From: Bermanella sp041589295
GTDB lineage: Bacteria > Pseudomonadota > Gammaproteobacteria > Pseudomonadales > Oceanobacteraceae
Reading direction: 5' to 3'
Length of the DNA: 7,036 nt
Assembly (NCBI GenBank): GCA_041589295.1
Contig: JBFHVZ010000211.1
Coordinates: forward strand, 1 to 7,036
A program made the position numbers and the translations under genes. How positions within the stretch are numbered: position 1 is the stretch's first letter; each line of letters opens with the position of its first letter. Positions 1 to 6,601 of this stretch are shown here, in pieces. Under the pieces are notes generated by a model that was not told where the DNA came from, searched no databases, and saw nothing but the letters and a program-made list of their open reading frames with translations.

Positions 1-464
1 ATCCTTCGAATGCCGAACTAGAAACCGCAGGGCTAAAGTTTGTTTACCTAGGGTATTTTTGGGAGCACTGGAGCAAAACCTTTAACGCCTGCTTCTCTGG
101 GTCGCGGGGTTTGGATATCAGAGATATGAATCCCATCGACATTGGCGACAACCTAGGGGTAGATGCATTGGATGATGACTGGGTGGCGCTCAATCAAATG
201 CTGAAATATTTAAAGCTGGGTTTTGGCAAGGTAACGGACAACGTAAACGAACAAATTCGTCAAGGTTTAATGAGACGCGAACACGCCTTGGATTTGGTTA
301 AACGCTACGACGGCCAGTGTGGCCGCGATAACATCTTAGGGTTTTGTCAGTACATCGACATTAGCGAAGAGGAATTTTGGCAAGTGGTTGAAAAATACGT
401 TAACCGCAATTTATTCGAACCCGATGCAGTACTTAGGTGGAAGCCTAAGTTTACCCCAGCTTAG
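1..464 (+). CDS. N-acetyl sugar amidotransferase (WbpG/PseA type), C-terminal part, 5' truncated by window edge
   Basis: The open frame runs in from the left edge (first full codon at 3) and ends with TAG at 462-464, leaving 153 visible residues. The TTG at 111 is internal, because coding continues upstream with GYFWEHWSK and similar residues. The segment LKYLKLGFGKVTDNVNEQIR, followed by a helical stretch (GLMRREHALDLVKRYDG) and an FWQVVEKY segment, matches the C-terminal region of WbpG/PseA-type amidotransferases. The same pattern appears in the full-length homologue at 1981-3240 (LKWGYGKITDHVNREIR). Known family role: an ATP-dependent PP-loop enzyme that uses ammonia from a HisH/HisF pair to form an acetamidino group on a sugar. 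The catalytic PP-loop and zinc cysteines lie outside the window, so activity cannot be judged. hisH follows after 15 nt, which suggests one transcript. The family call is good; the sugar substrate is unknown. Confidence 0.82.
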   Translation, partial: PSNAELETAGLKFVYLGYFWEHWSKTFNACFSGSRGLDIRDMNPIDIGDNLGVDALDDDWVALNQMLKYLKLGFGKVTDNVNEQIRQGLMRREHALDLVKRYDGQCGRDNILGFCQYIDISEEEFWQVVEKYVNRNLFEPDAVLRWKPKFTPA

Positions 465-479
465 CGGAGGCTGATCAGT

Positions 480-1151
480 ATGACGGCCATGCAAGTACAA
501 ATATTGGATTACGGTTTAGGCAACGCTAACAGCATCGCCAGTTGTTTGCGGGACATAGGCTGCTACGCACAAATTACCAAAGACCCAGCGGTTTTAGCTC
601 AAGCCGAAGTGATTTTTATTCCCGGTGTGGGCAGTTTCGCTCAGGGCATGAAAAACCTAAAAGCATCCGGCCTTGACCGTGTATTACACGAAATTCACCA
701 GCGCAATCGCACGTATTTGGTGGGCATTTGCTTGGGGATGCAGTTATTCGCTGACCAGTCGGAAGAGGGTGTGGAGCTAGGTCAGTCCTGTGAGGGGTTG
801 GGCTGGATTCCCGGTAAGGTTAAATCCTTAAAGCATGTCTGTAAAAACAACCGATTGCCCCATATCGGTTGGAATAACCTGTTAGTGGAAGACAGAGAAG
901 AAGCACTAACACGAGGTCTAAACGGCGAACCGTTTTACTTTGACCATGAATACTTTTTCGAAACCGACGACAAATATGTGCAAGGGGTTTTTGAGTACGG
1001 TGTCCCTGTGCCTTGTATTGTGCGTCACGGTAAGGTAATTGGCTTTCAATTTCACCCCGAGAAAAGCCAAATATCAGGTAAAAAATTGCTGATTCAAACA
1101 CTGATTGAAACCGGTGTTGAACGGAGGGCGGTATGGATAGAAAGCGTCTGA
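480..1151 (+). CDS. hisH: HisH-type glutamine amidotransferase subunit (sugar-cluster paralogue)
   Basis: This 223-residue class I glutamine amidotransferase should hydrolyse glutamine and pass ammonia to the HisF partner encoded next. The nucleophile elbow GICLGMQ puts the catalytic Cys at 84. FQFHPEKS supplies His192 and Glu194 of the triad, PGVGSF (48-53) is the oxyanion region, and PHIGWNN (127-133) is the HisH signature. FYFDHEYFF replaces the more usual YFVHSYY. Length is close to ordinary HisH (about 200). ATG 480 is chosen because GGAGG at 466-470 lies 9 nt upstream; ATG 489 would be too far away. The 3' end overlaps hisF by 19 nt, indicating translational coupling. The gene lies between two sugar amidotransferase genes and no other histidine genes are present, so a role in amidino-sugar synthesis (as for P. 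aeruginosa HisH2) is more likely than one in histidine synthesis. The role is an inference from context; the enzyme class is clear. Confidence 0.93.
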   Translation: MTAMQVQILDYGLGNANSIASCLRDIGCYAQITKDPAVLAQAEVIFIPGVGSFAQGMKNLKASGLDRVLHEIHQRNRTYLVGICLGMQLFADQSEEGVELGQSCEGLGWIPGKVKSLKHVCKNNRLPHIGWNNLLVEDREEALTRGLNGEPFYFDHEYFFETDDKYVQGVFEYGVPVPCIVRHGKVIGFQFHPEKSQISGKKLLIQTLIETGVERRAVWIESV

Positions 1152-1990
1152 TTGGCAAAATTCTCATGCACAATGGCTGGGCCATTCAAAGTAAAGGGTA
1201 CTCCCAGTTTTACCCCATTGGTCGGCCAGAAATTCTTACCCAGTTCTATGACGAATGGCAGGTTGATGAAATTTTACTGGTTGAAAAATCACATTCATCA
1301 GAATCTAAAAAGTCCATGGTCGAAGTGATCCGCCGCGTGGTCGATCATTGCCGCACACCCTTAACCGTATGCGGTGGGATTGACGATGTCAGCACGGCAT
1401 TGCAGTTTGTTGAAAACGGCGCTGATCGTGTGGCAGTTAATGCAGGGTTTCTGCATAACCCTGAGTTAGCTAACCAACTAAAAGATGTATTAGGGCGTCA
1501 GGCCGTCGTGGCCTATGTAGATTTTATTAACATAGAAGACAAGTTCTGGGTATATGACTACCAAACCCGAAATAAAACCGAGTTGCCAGTGCAAGACTAC
1601 TGTCAGCGTCTAATTGACGAAGGTGTAGGCGAAATACTTTTACACAGCGTCAATCGTGATGGCTCGAAAAAAGGGTATGAAGTGCCTTTTTATCAGGACA
1701 TCAGCCAGCAGTTGAGCGTGCCTATCATTGCCAGTGGTGGCTACGGCAAACCAGAACACATTGAAGCGTTAATGGCATCCAATGTCGGCGCATTTTCTAT
1801 TGGTAATAGCCTCGCCTTTACTGAGCATGCCGCCAGTCAAATCAAAGGGTATTTACGTAGCGACGAAATTCGTCGTTCGCATATTCACTATAACCGATCA
1901 CAAATTGATGAAACCGGCCGTCTACTAAAAAAAGATGATGACGACTTAGATGACATGCGCTTTAAAAAGAGAAACGCTATATGGATGTAA
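1133..1990 (+). CDS. hisF: HisF-like (beta/alpha)8 barrel, cyclase-subunit homologue for amidino-sugar synthesis
   Basis: This 285-residue protein is recognisably HisF: R-L-I at 5-7, LTVCGGI (77-83), ENGADRVAVN (94-103), GEILLHSVNRDGSKKGY (166-182) and PIIASGGYGKPEH (197-209). It aligns with Thermotoga HisF almost without gaps, which lets key positions be read. The catalytic Asp11 (CLDV in true HisF) is Leu11 (KILM), whereas Asp130 and Asp176 are kept. Loss of Asp11 fits the HisF2 type found in O-antigen clusters, which probably acts as an ammonia channel for a WbpG/PseA enzyme and not as a cyclase of PRFAR. About 30 extra C-terminal residues are rich in Asp then Lys (KKDDDDLDDMRFKKR, 266-280). 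ATG 1133 has GGAGG at 1123-1127 with a 5-nt spacer. The gene overlaps hisH by 19 nt and the next gene by 10 nt. Family assignment is firm; the non-histidine role is inferred. Confidence 0.92.
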   Translation: MDRKRLIGKILMHNGWAIQSKGYSQFYPIGRPEILTQFYDEWQVDEILLVEKSHSSESKKSMVEVIRRVVDHCRTPLTVCGGIDDVSTALQFVENGADRVAVNAGFLHNPELANQLKDVLGRQAVVAYVDFINIEDKFWVYDYQTRNKTELPVQDYCQRLIDEGVGEILLHSVNRDGSKKGYEVPFYQDISQQLSVPIIASGGYGKPEHIEALMASNVGAFSIGNSLAFTEHAASQIKGYLRSDEIRRSHIHYNRSQIDETGRLLKKDDDDLDDMRFKKRNAIWM

Positions 1991-3240
1991 GACGTTGTAG
2001 TCGGTGTCTCTACACAGAGCATCATCCCCTAGGCATTTATCTTGATGAAGACTGGCTGTGCTCCGGCTGTCGTGTGCATGAAGAAAAAGATGAGCTGGAT
2101 TGGGCTGAGCGCGAGCAAAAGCTCATCACTATTTTAAGTCAATATAAAAACAGAAACGGCAATAACTACGATTGTATTATTCCGGTGAATGGTGCGCGGG
2201 ACAGTTTCTTTATTGTGCATACGGTAAAGAACAAGCTAGGAATGAACCCGCTGCTGGTGACTTATAACGCGCAATACAATACTGACCGCGGTATTCGAAA
2301 TCTTGCTTTACTGCGCACTGTGTTCGACTGCGACATATTTACACTGACAGTTTCACCTCAAACCATCAAAACCCTCACGCGTGCTACGTTGCGTCGGCTG
2401 GGTTCGCTATATTGGCATGTGTTAGCTGGACAAACTGTATTTCCTGTACAAGTGGCGGTACGTCTAAAAATACCTCTTATCATTTGGGGTGCTCACCAAG
2501 GGGTTGATCAGGTAGGCATGTATTCGCATTTAGACGAAGTAGAAATGACGCGGCGCTATCGAAAAGAGCACGACCTAATGGGGTTAGAGGCTGAAGACCT
2601 GATCAGTGATGATGATCAAATTTTCGAAAAAGACATTTACCAATTTATGTACCCAGACAGTCACGACCTAGCCAATGTGGGTGTGCGGGGGATTTATCTA
2701 AATAATTATATTCGCTGGGACAGCAAACAACAGCACGAAGACATGCTGGACCTGTATGGTTACGAAACCGCAGAGCAACAGCGTACGTTTGACCGTTACA
2801 ATGATGTAGACAGCTTTGTGTATTCCGACCTGCATGATTATATAAAAGATTTAAAGTGGGGCTACGGAAAAATTACTGACCATGTAAACCGCGAGATTCG
2901 GCTAAAGCGTTTGACCCGTGAACAGGGTCTACACATAGTTGAAAGCTACCAAAATAAGCCTGTAGGGCATTTGGATGCGTTTCTTCATTGGTTGGGCACC
3001 ACCAAAAACTCGCTCACGTTTATATTGGACCAGCATCGTAATCCTGCAATATGGCAGCGGGACGACAACTGGACATGGTTTAAACACCAAACGGTTATCG
3101 AACCTCCCGAACATTTGGTAAACCGCCATCGCCTAACGGCCAGCGAACACTGCGAATTTGAACTGACTGCCAATAAACGCCCAGACTACCGCGAAGAGCA
3201 CTATGTGCTTTTGGCCAAGGGCTGGCCAGCAAACGGATAA
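1981..3240 (+). CDS. Second N-acetyl sugar amidotransferase-family protein with altered PP-loop
   Basis: This 419-residue protein is homologous to WbpG/PseA amidotransferases. It starts with a probable zinc site (CSRC at 6-9 and CSGC at 27-30) containing the usual LGIYLDEDWLC spacer. An adenine-nucleotide alpha-hydrolase fold follows, with YDCIIPVNGARDS at 63-75. The canonical loop is SGGxDS; here it is NGARDS, with Ser replaced by Asn and the second Gly by Ala, while Asp74 and Ser75 remain. Other blocks are NPLLVTYN (89-96), IPLIIWGAHQGVDQVGM (164-180) and a C-terminal LKWGYGKITDHVNREIR (291-307) shared with the gene at 1-464. ATG 1981 overlaps the hisF stop by 10 nt; the ribosome site is weak (AGAG in AAAAGAGAAACG), so translation is probably coupled to hisF. 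It may act on a second sugar, be a subfamily with a naturally variant loop, or be a partner with weakened ATP chemistry. The sequence alone does not decide between these. Confidence 0.88.
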   Translation: MDVRRCSRCLYTEHHPLGIYLDEDWLCSGCRVHEEKDELDWAEREQKLITILSQYKNRNGNNYDCIIPVNGARDSFFIVHTVKNKLGMNPLLVTYNAQYNTDRGIRNLALLRTVFDCDIFTLTVSPQTIKTLTRATLRRLGSLYWHVLAGQTVFPVQVAVRLKIPLIIWGAHQGVDQVGMYSHLDEVEMTRRYRKEHDLMGLEAEDLISDDDQIFEKDIYQFMYPDSHDLANVGVRGIYLNNYIRWDSKQQHEDMLDLYGYETAEQQRTFDRYNDVDSFVYSDLHDYIKDLKWGYGKITDHVNREIRLKRLTREQGLHIVESYQNKPVGHLDAFLHWLGTTKNSLTFILDQHRNPAIWQRDDNWTWFKHQTVIEPPEHLVNRHRLTASEHCEFELTANKRPDYREEHYVLLAKGWPANG

Positions 3241-3284
3241 GTGCCGTTATCGCAATTTAGCCACAGCTTCTGAGGAACCGTGAC

Positions 3285-4268
3285 ATGACCGAGCAAGCGC
3301 AAGACGCTCAAGCATTTAACACTCAAGCCTTTAACAATGACATTTGGAACGACTACTACGAGCAAGCGTGGCAAGTACGCAAAGACTTAATGCAACGTAT
3401 TATTAGCGAAGGTGAGCGGCACCCTCTTAGAGTCATTTCAAAGTTAGAGTCCATTATGCGTTTTAGTCATCAAGAGCGCATACTCGAAAAAGATAATCCA
3501 AGGTTTATTTTTGAAGAAGACAGTCACTACGTACGTCAGTTAATTCCTAATGTGCACTGCGACCGAGAGGTACGCAGTATTCAACTGGAACCTGTACTCA
3601 AACTGCCAACGGGGTTGGACGTAGACCAGTTGCTTCCACATCGCGACGGTTATCAACGGGTGCCAGACTATACCTACAATGACAATATACAGTTTCTTGT
3701 AGATTTTACTCGTTTGCGGGATTTTGATGCCGTTATCGAATTAGGCTCTGGTTTTGGACAAAATCTGTTTAAGTTGTATTACCAAGGTGGACCCAATGTT
3801 CCTTACTACGCGTGCGAATACACGCAAAGTGGAGTTAGTTGCACCGATATGCTGGCACAGCTCGATGCAGACTTAAGGCTAGAGGCTCACAGGTTCGATT
3901 ACAAAAATCCAGACTTTTCTTTTTTACCCAGCTTAAAGAAAGTGTTGGTGTTTACCTGTCACTCCATAGAGCAGGTGACGTATATTCCTAATGAATTAAT
4001 AGAGCGCATCAGTGCCATCGCGCAAGATGTAACTTGCATTCATATCGAACCTTTCGGCTTTCAGCTTAAAGCCCAAGAGCATGATAATGAGTTAGACCGC
4101 GAGCATAGAGAGCTATTTGCAAAAAACGGTTGGAATCAAAATCTTGCTCAGAGCTTGGTGTTTCATCATCTAAACAACACCATTGAATTAACCTATATGG
4201 CAGCCAATGTGATGGGTGGTACTAAGGCGAATCCAAGCTCACTGGCGCTATGGAGTTCTGTTAAATGA
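3285..4268 (+). CDS. Class I SAM-dependent methyltransferase, putative glycan-modifying
   Basis: This 327-residue protein carries a Rossmann methyltransferase domain in its second half. Motif I is AVIELGSGFGQN (149-160), the E/DxGxGxG loop that binds S-adenosylmethionine. YYACEYT (174-180) supplies the acidic residue after strand 2 (Glu178), HRFDYKNPD (202-210) corresponds to the motif after strand 3, and VLVFTCHSIEQV (220-231) to strand 4. About 145 N-terminal residues of unrecognised type, rich in charged residues, precede it. No signal peptide or membrane segment is visible, so it should be cytoplasmic. ATG 3285 is preceded by GAGGA at 3272-3276 with an 8-nt spacer. It follows the amidotransferase by 44 nt and overlaps the next start as ATGA at 4265-4268. 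Its place in an amidino-sugar operon suggests O- or N-methylation of a sugar or of the glycosylated protein. The methyltransferase call is firm; the acceptor is unknown. Confidence 0.82.
   Translation: MTEQAQDAQAFNTQAFNNDIWNDYYEQAWQVRKDLMQRIISEGERHPLRVISKLESIMRFSHQERILEKDNPRFIFEEDSHYVRQLIPNVHCDREVRSIQLEPVLKLPTGLDVDQLLPHRDGYQRVPDYTYNDNIQFLVDFTRLRDFDAVIELGSGFGQNLFKLYYQGGPNVPYYACEYTQSGVSCTDMLAQLDADLRLEAHRFDYKNPDFSFLPSLKKVLVFTCHSIEQVTYIPNELIERISAIAQDVTCIHIEPFGFQLKAQEHDNELDREHRELFAKNGWNQNLAQSLVFHHLNNTIELTYMAANVMGGTKANPSSLALWSSVK
3309..3338 (+). repeat. 15-nt imperfect tandem duplication inside the methyltransferase gene
   Basis: CAAGCATTTAACACT at 3309-3323 is followed directly by CAAGCCTTTAACAAT at 3324-3338, 13 of 15 bases identical. 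It is in frame and encodes QAFNT-QAFNN (residues 9-18), so it lengthens the unconserved N-terminus by five residues without breaking the gene. Confidence 0.75.
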
Positions 4269-5008
4269 ATGTTAGGCAACCTGAACTCTGTACAGCCATT
4301 GATGCAGGCGAAAACCTTTATGTGATATTAGAAAACCGTTACGGTCGACCTTATGTCGAGAGTTATGAGTTAACAAATGTGTTTATGAAGGGTGATCGTT
4401 TTTGGGGGAAATTCCGTAGTGTTCATGCCTCCGTAGGTCATCTAGATATTGAACAGGGTCAACGTCTATCCTACGCGTACAACAACTACTGTGATCTCGT
4501 ATGCTTGTCAGGATTTGATCAACAAGTGGTTCGTTACTATTCGGCAGAAGCCTATACCAGAATGGACTTTAAAACGCAGGGTAGTAGTCAATGTATATGG
4601 CGCAGTGGTGAATCGGATTTGAATGGTCTATTTTCATGTGTCAATAATGCACAACAGTTAAAAATTAGAATTGAAAGCCTAGATGGATACGTATACGTCA
4701 TGCCACTTCATACGGTAGAGGTATATAAAGACCTTTCAGGGTTTGTGGCTTATACAGAATATGATGGCTACCCAGAGTACATTAGACACTTTGATGAACA
4801 TCATGAGTTGGAAGAAAAATTTAAATCGGTAAGAGAAAGTAAGCCTGGCGAGTTTTACGCAAACACCTCGTTTTTAAATAATATGGAATTTTTTACTACA
4901 CATTTTGTTATTACAGCTGAATACCTTAAACATCGTTATTTAAAAGATGGCGACTGGGTAAACGTAGATATTAGCGCTAGGTCTGTTAGTATTTTCGCAA
5001 GCAATTAG
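4265..5008 (+). CDS. Uncharacterised protein, copy 1 of a three-member local paralogue family
   Basis: I do not recognise a named domain in this 247-residue protein. It has no signal peptide, membrane segment or nucleotide-binding loop; it is aromatic-rich and probably a soluble beta-rich protein. It is clearly related to the two minus-strand genes at 5050-5808 and 5853-6596. Shared landmarks are GENLYVILE (15-23), PYVESYEL (29-36), WGKFRSVHASVGH (47-59), LSYAYN (68-73), LVC (78-80), VRYY (89-92), MPLHTVEVY (146-154) and TEYDGYP (164-170). The C-terminal third diverges most from the other two copies. ATG 4265 overlaps the methyltransferase stop (ATGA), so it is likely co-translated with the sugar operon, and this is the only evidence of a functional link. 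It is visibly AT-rich near its 3' end (15 G+C in the 60 bases 4861-4920). Function unknown; the gene itself is well supported by conserved paralogues. Confidence 0.83.
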   Translation: MNVRQPELCTAIDAGENLYVILENRYGRPYVESYELTNVFMKGDRFWGKFRSVHASVGHLDIEQGQRLSYAYNNYCDLVCLSGFDQQVVRYYSAEAYTRMDFKTQGSSQCIWRSGESDLNGLFSCVNNAQQLKIRIESLDGYVYVMPLHTVEVYKDLSGFVAYTEYDGYPEYIRHFDEHHELEEKFKSVRESKPGEFYANTSFLNNMEFFTTHFVITAEYLKHRYLKDGDWVNVDISARSVSIFASN

Positions 5009-5049
5009 AACAAATGGTAGATAGCCTAAAGGGATTAGCCAGATAAATA
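5009..5049. other. Convergent intergenic gap with no visible terminator
   Basis: Only 41 nt separate the TAG of the plus-strand copy 1 from the TAG of the minus-strand copy 2. I see no GC-rich stem with a T-run on either strand; the TAGCC(TA) and TTAGCC(A) words are direct, not inverted. Transcripts from the two sides may therefore run into each other or end by a factor-dependent route. Confidence 0.5.
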
Positions 5050-5808
5050 CTATAGGGCAAATATTTTCAGATCATTAAACTCTACCGCTTCACCACGTAT
5101 GTCATTTGGTGTCATTATCTTTCTAACTAGTTTCTCTCCATCAAATAGAAATGAAACCGTATGCATATTACTGGATGTACTATAATTCGTACGGGGTATT
5201 TCGCTAGAGTCAGCGCTAATCACTTTATCAAACTCCGAGCTTAGAGAAGACAAAAACTCATTGTTTAATAGATTTTGTGGTATGGCATCCATTTCTGTGT
5301 CAGCGCTGATGCGGCCGCTGTGGAACACTTCTAAGGTATGGATGGGGATGATGTAATCAGTGTCATCAGTCTGTATTAACATTTTAAAACGTCTACACGC
5401 TGTAATGCTTTCGCTAATTTTTGCGAGAGTTTCTCTTTGTAGTTCCTCGTTTTGTGATGCGTAGTCTGAATACTGCCATAGTAAAGCGGGCTCACCTCTA
5501 CATACAAAATCTTTTTGTTGATATACAGTGTCAGAAATGTAACGTTCCACTGAGCCCTCGAGAGAGCTAGTGCAGACTAAAGGGAATTTATCACTGTAGC
5601 TATACGCTAAGCGTTTGCAATGTTCTACCACAGGGTGGCCGAGAGATGAATGCACCTCTCGAAATTTACCCCATAAAGCGCCCTTATGTATAACGATTAT
5701 GGGTAGCTCATAACTTTCAATATAAGGGTCTTCATCTGTACTTTTAAGCAAGACAAAAAGGTCCTGACCAGCCAATACGGACTCAGAAATCAAGTTATGT
5801 GTATTCAT
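5050..5808 (-). CDS. Uncharacterised protein, copy 2 of the local paralogue family
   Basis: This 252-residue protein has no recognised domain, signal peptide or membrane segment. It is most similar to the upstream neighbour at 5853-6596: roughly 60% of residues match by eye over the first 110, without gaps. Strong blocks are AGQDLFVLLKSTDEDPY (13-29), LWGKFREVHSSLGHP (45-59), AYSYS (68-72), VCTSSLEG (78-85), IPIHTLEVF (154-162) and ADTEMDAIPQNLLN (169-182). Copy 1 on the other strand shares the same skeleton at lower identity. Relative to copy 3 it has a few extra residues around 115-138. ATG 5808 is preceded by AGAGG (plus-strand 5819-5823) with a 10-nt spacer, and 44 nt separate it from the upstream gene, so the two are probably cotranscribed. 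It is the last gene of the minus-strand block and converges on copy 1. Function unknown. Confidence 0.84.
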   Translation of the reverse strand: MNTHNLISESVLAGQDLFVLLKSTDEDPYIESYELPIIVIHKGALWGKFREVHSSLGHPVVEHCKRLAYSYSDKFPLVCTSSLEGSVERYISDTVYQQKDFVCRGEPALLWQYSDYASQNEELQRETLAKISESITACRRFKMLIQTDDTDYIIPIHTLEVFHSGRISADTEMDAIPQNLLNNEFLSSLSSEFDKVISADSSEIPRTNYSTSSNMHTVSFLFDGEKLVRKIMTPNDIRGEAVEFNDLKIFAL

Positions 5809-5852
5809 GGTAAATTCGCCTCTATTTAGCTTACGGGCTATTTTATTGATCT

Positions 5853-6596
5853 TTAGTCAATGGAGATGATCTTAATATCCTTGTACGATTGGTATTCACC
5901 TATGATGTCGTCTTGACGAGCAGTTTTTCGTACAAGCTTTTTACCACCATATAAAAAAGATAGGGTGCAGAAATCCGAACCAATAGCGTAATTAGTGTTT
6001 GGGGCTTTAATATTCGTGTCGCGCATAACCTGTGAAAATTGATTGGATAGAGACTCTATAAAGTCCTGATTGAGCAGGTTCTGTGGTACACCGTCCATTT
6101 CAGTATCTGCGCTAAAGCGGCCACTAAGAAAAACTTCGAACGTATGAATCGGCAGAATGAATGTTGAAATGTCGGTCTCTATTACAATTTTAAATCGCTT
6201 ACATGACTCTATTTCTTGCAGCATCAGTTCGGTAGGGTAGCAATCTCCGTCTCTGCTTTCTTGCCAGAGCAAACTGGGCGAACCCTTTGTCTTAAACTTT
6301 TTCAAGGCATATACATTGTGGGAAACATATCGTTCGATATTGCCTTCCATTGAGCTGGTGCAGACAACTGGATGAATGTTGCTATAGCTGTAAGCGACTC
6401 GTTTACATTCTTTTGTTATCGGATGGCCAAGTGTGGAATGAACTTCACGAAATTTCCCCCATAGGATCCCGTTGGTAATGATAACGATGGGTAGTTCATA
6501 GCACTCCATGTAGGGGTCTTCGTCTGTGCTCTTTAACACAACGTATAAGTCTTGGCCCGACAATACAGATTCTAAGACAGGATCTTGGCTGCGCAC
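5853..6596 (-). CDS. Uncharacterised protein, copy 3 of the local paralogue family (GTG start)
   Basis: This protein has 247 residues from GTG at 6596. The frame opens farther upstream at TTG 6617, but no Shine-Dalgarno precedes that codon. GGGGAG lies 5 nt before GTG 6596, and from this start the conserved SGQDLYVVLKS block falls at the same distance from the N-terminus as in copy 2. Conserved blocks: SGQDLYVVLKSTDEDPY (13-29), LWGKFREVHSTLGHP (45-59), VCTSSMEG (78-85), ERYVS, LLWQ (109-112), LPIHTFEVF (148-156) and ADTEMDGVPQNLLN (163-176). The last blocks are the best retained between copies 2 and 3 and may mark a functional or folding core. No domain, signal peptide or membrane segment is recognised. 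It starts 35 nt after the GSCFA gene on the same strand, so it is probably in that operon. Copies 2 and 3 look like a tandem duplication. Function unknown. Confidence 0.84.
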   Translation of the reverse strand: MRSQDPVLESVLSGQDLYVVLKSTDEDPYMECYELPIVIITNGILWGKFREVHSTLGHPITKECKRVAYSYSNIHPVVCTSSMEGNIERYVSHNVYALKKFKTKGSPSLLWQESRDGDCYPTELMLQEIESCKRFKIVIETDISTFILPIHTFEVFLSGRFSADTEMDGVPQNLLNQDFIESLSNQFSQVMRDTNIKAPNTNYAIGSDFCTLSFLYGGKKLVRKTARQDDIIGEYQSYKDIKIISID

Positions 6597-6601
6597 GATT
6601 T

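Noticed and set aside
111..464. Reading the first gene as a complete 117-residue protein from TTG 111
   Set aside because: The frame is open to the window edge and the upstream codons give sequence fitting the amidotransferase, so this is a truncated larger gene.
820..1185. Minus-strand open frame opposite hisH
   Set aside because: It lies wholly antisense to a well-conserved hisH/hisF region, has no family resemblance and is rich in residues typical of shadow frames.
480..1990. hisH-hisF as part of a histidine operon
   Set aside because: No other his genes are nearby, both flanks are sugar amidotransferases, and HisF lacks Asp11.
2929..3173. Two short minus-strand open frames opposite the second amidotransferase
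   Set aside because: They overlap each other and a conserved coding region, with no recognisable motif or ribosome site.
3309..3338. The 15-nt tandem repeat as a phase-variation switch
   Set aside because: There are only two imperfect units and the unit length is a multiple of three, so copy change would not shift the frame.
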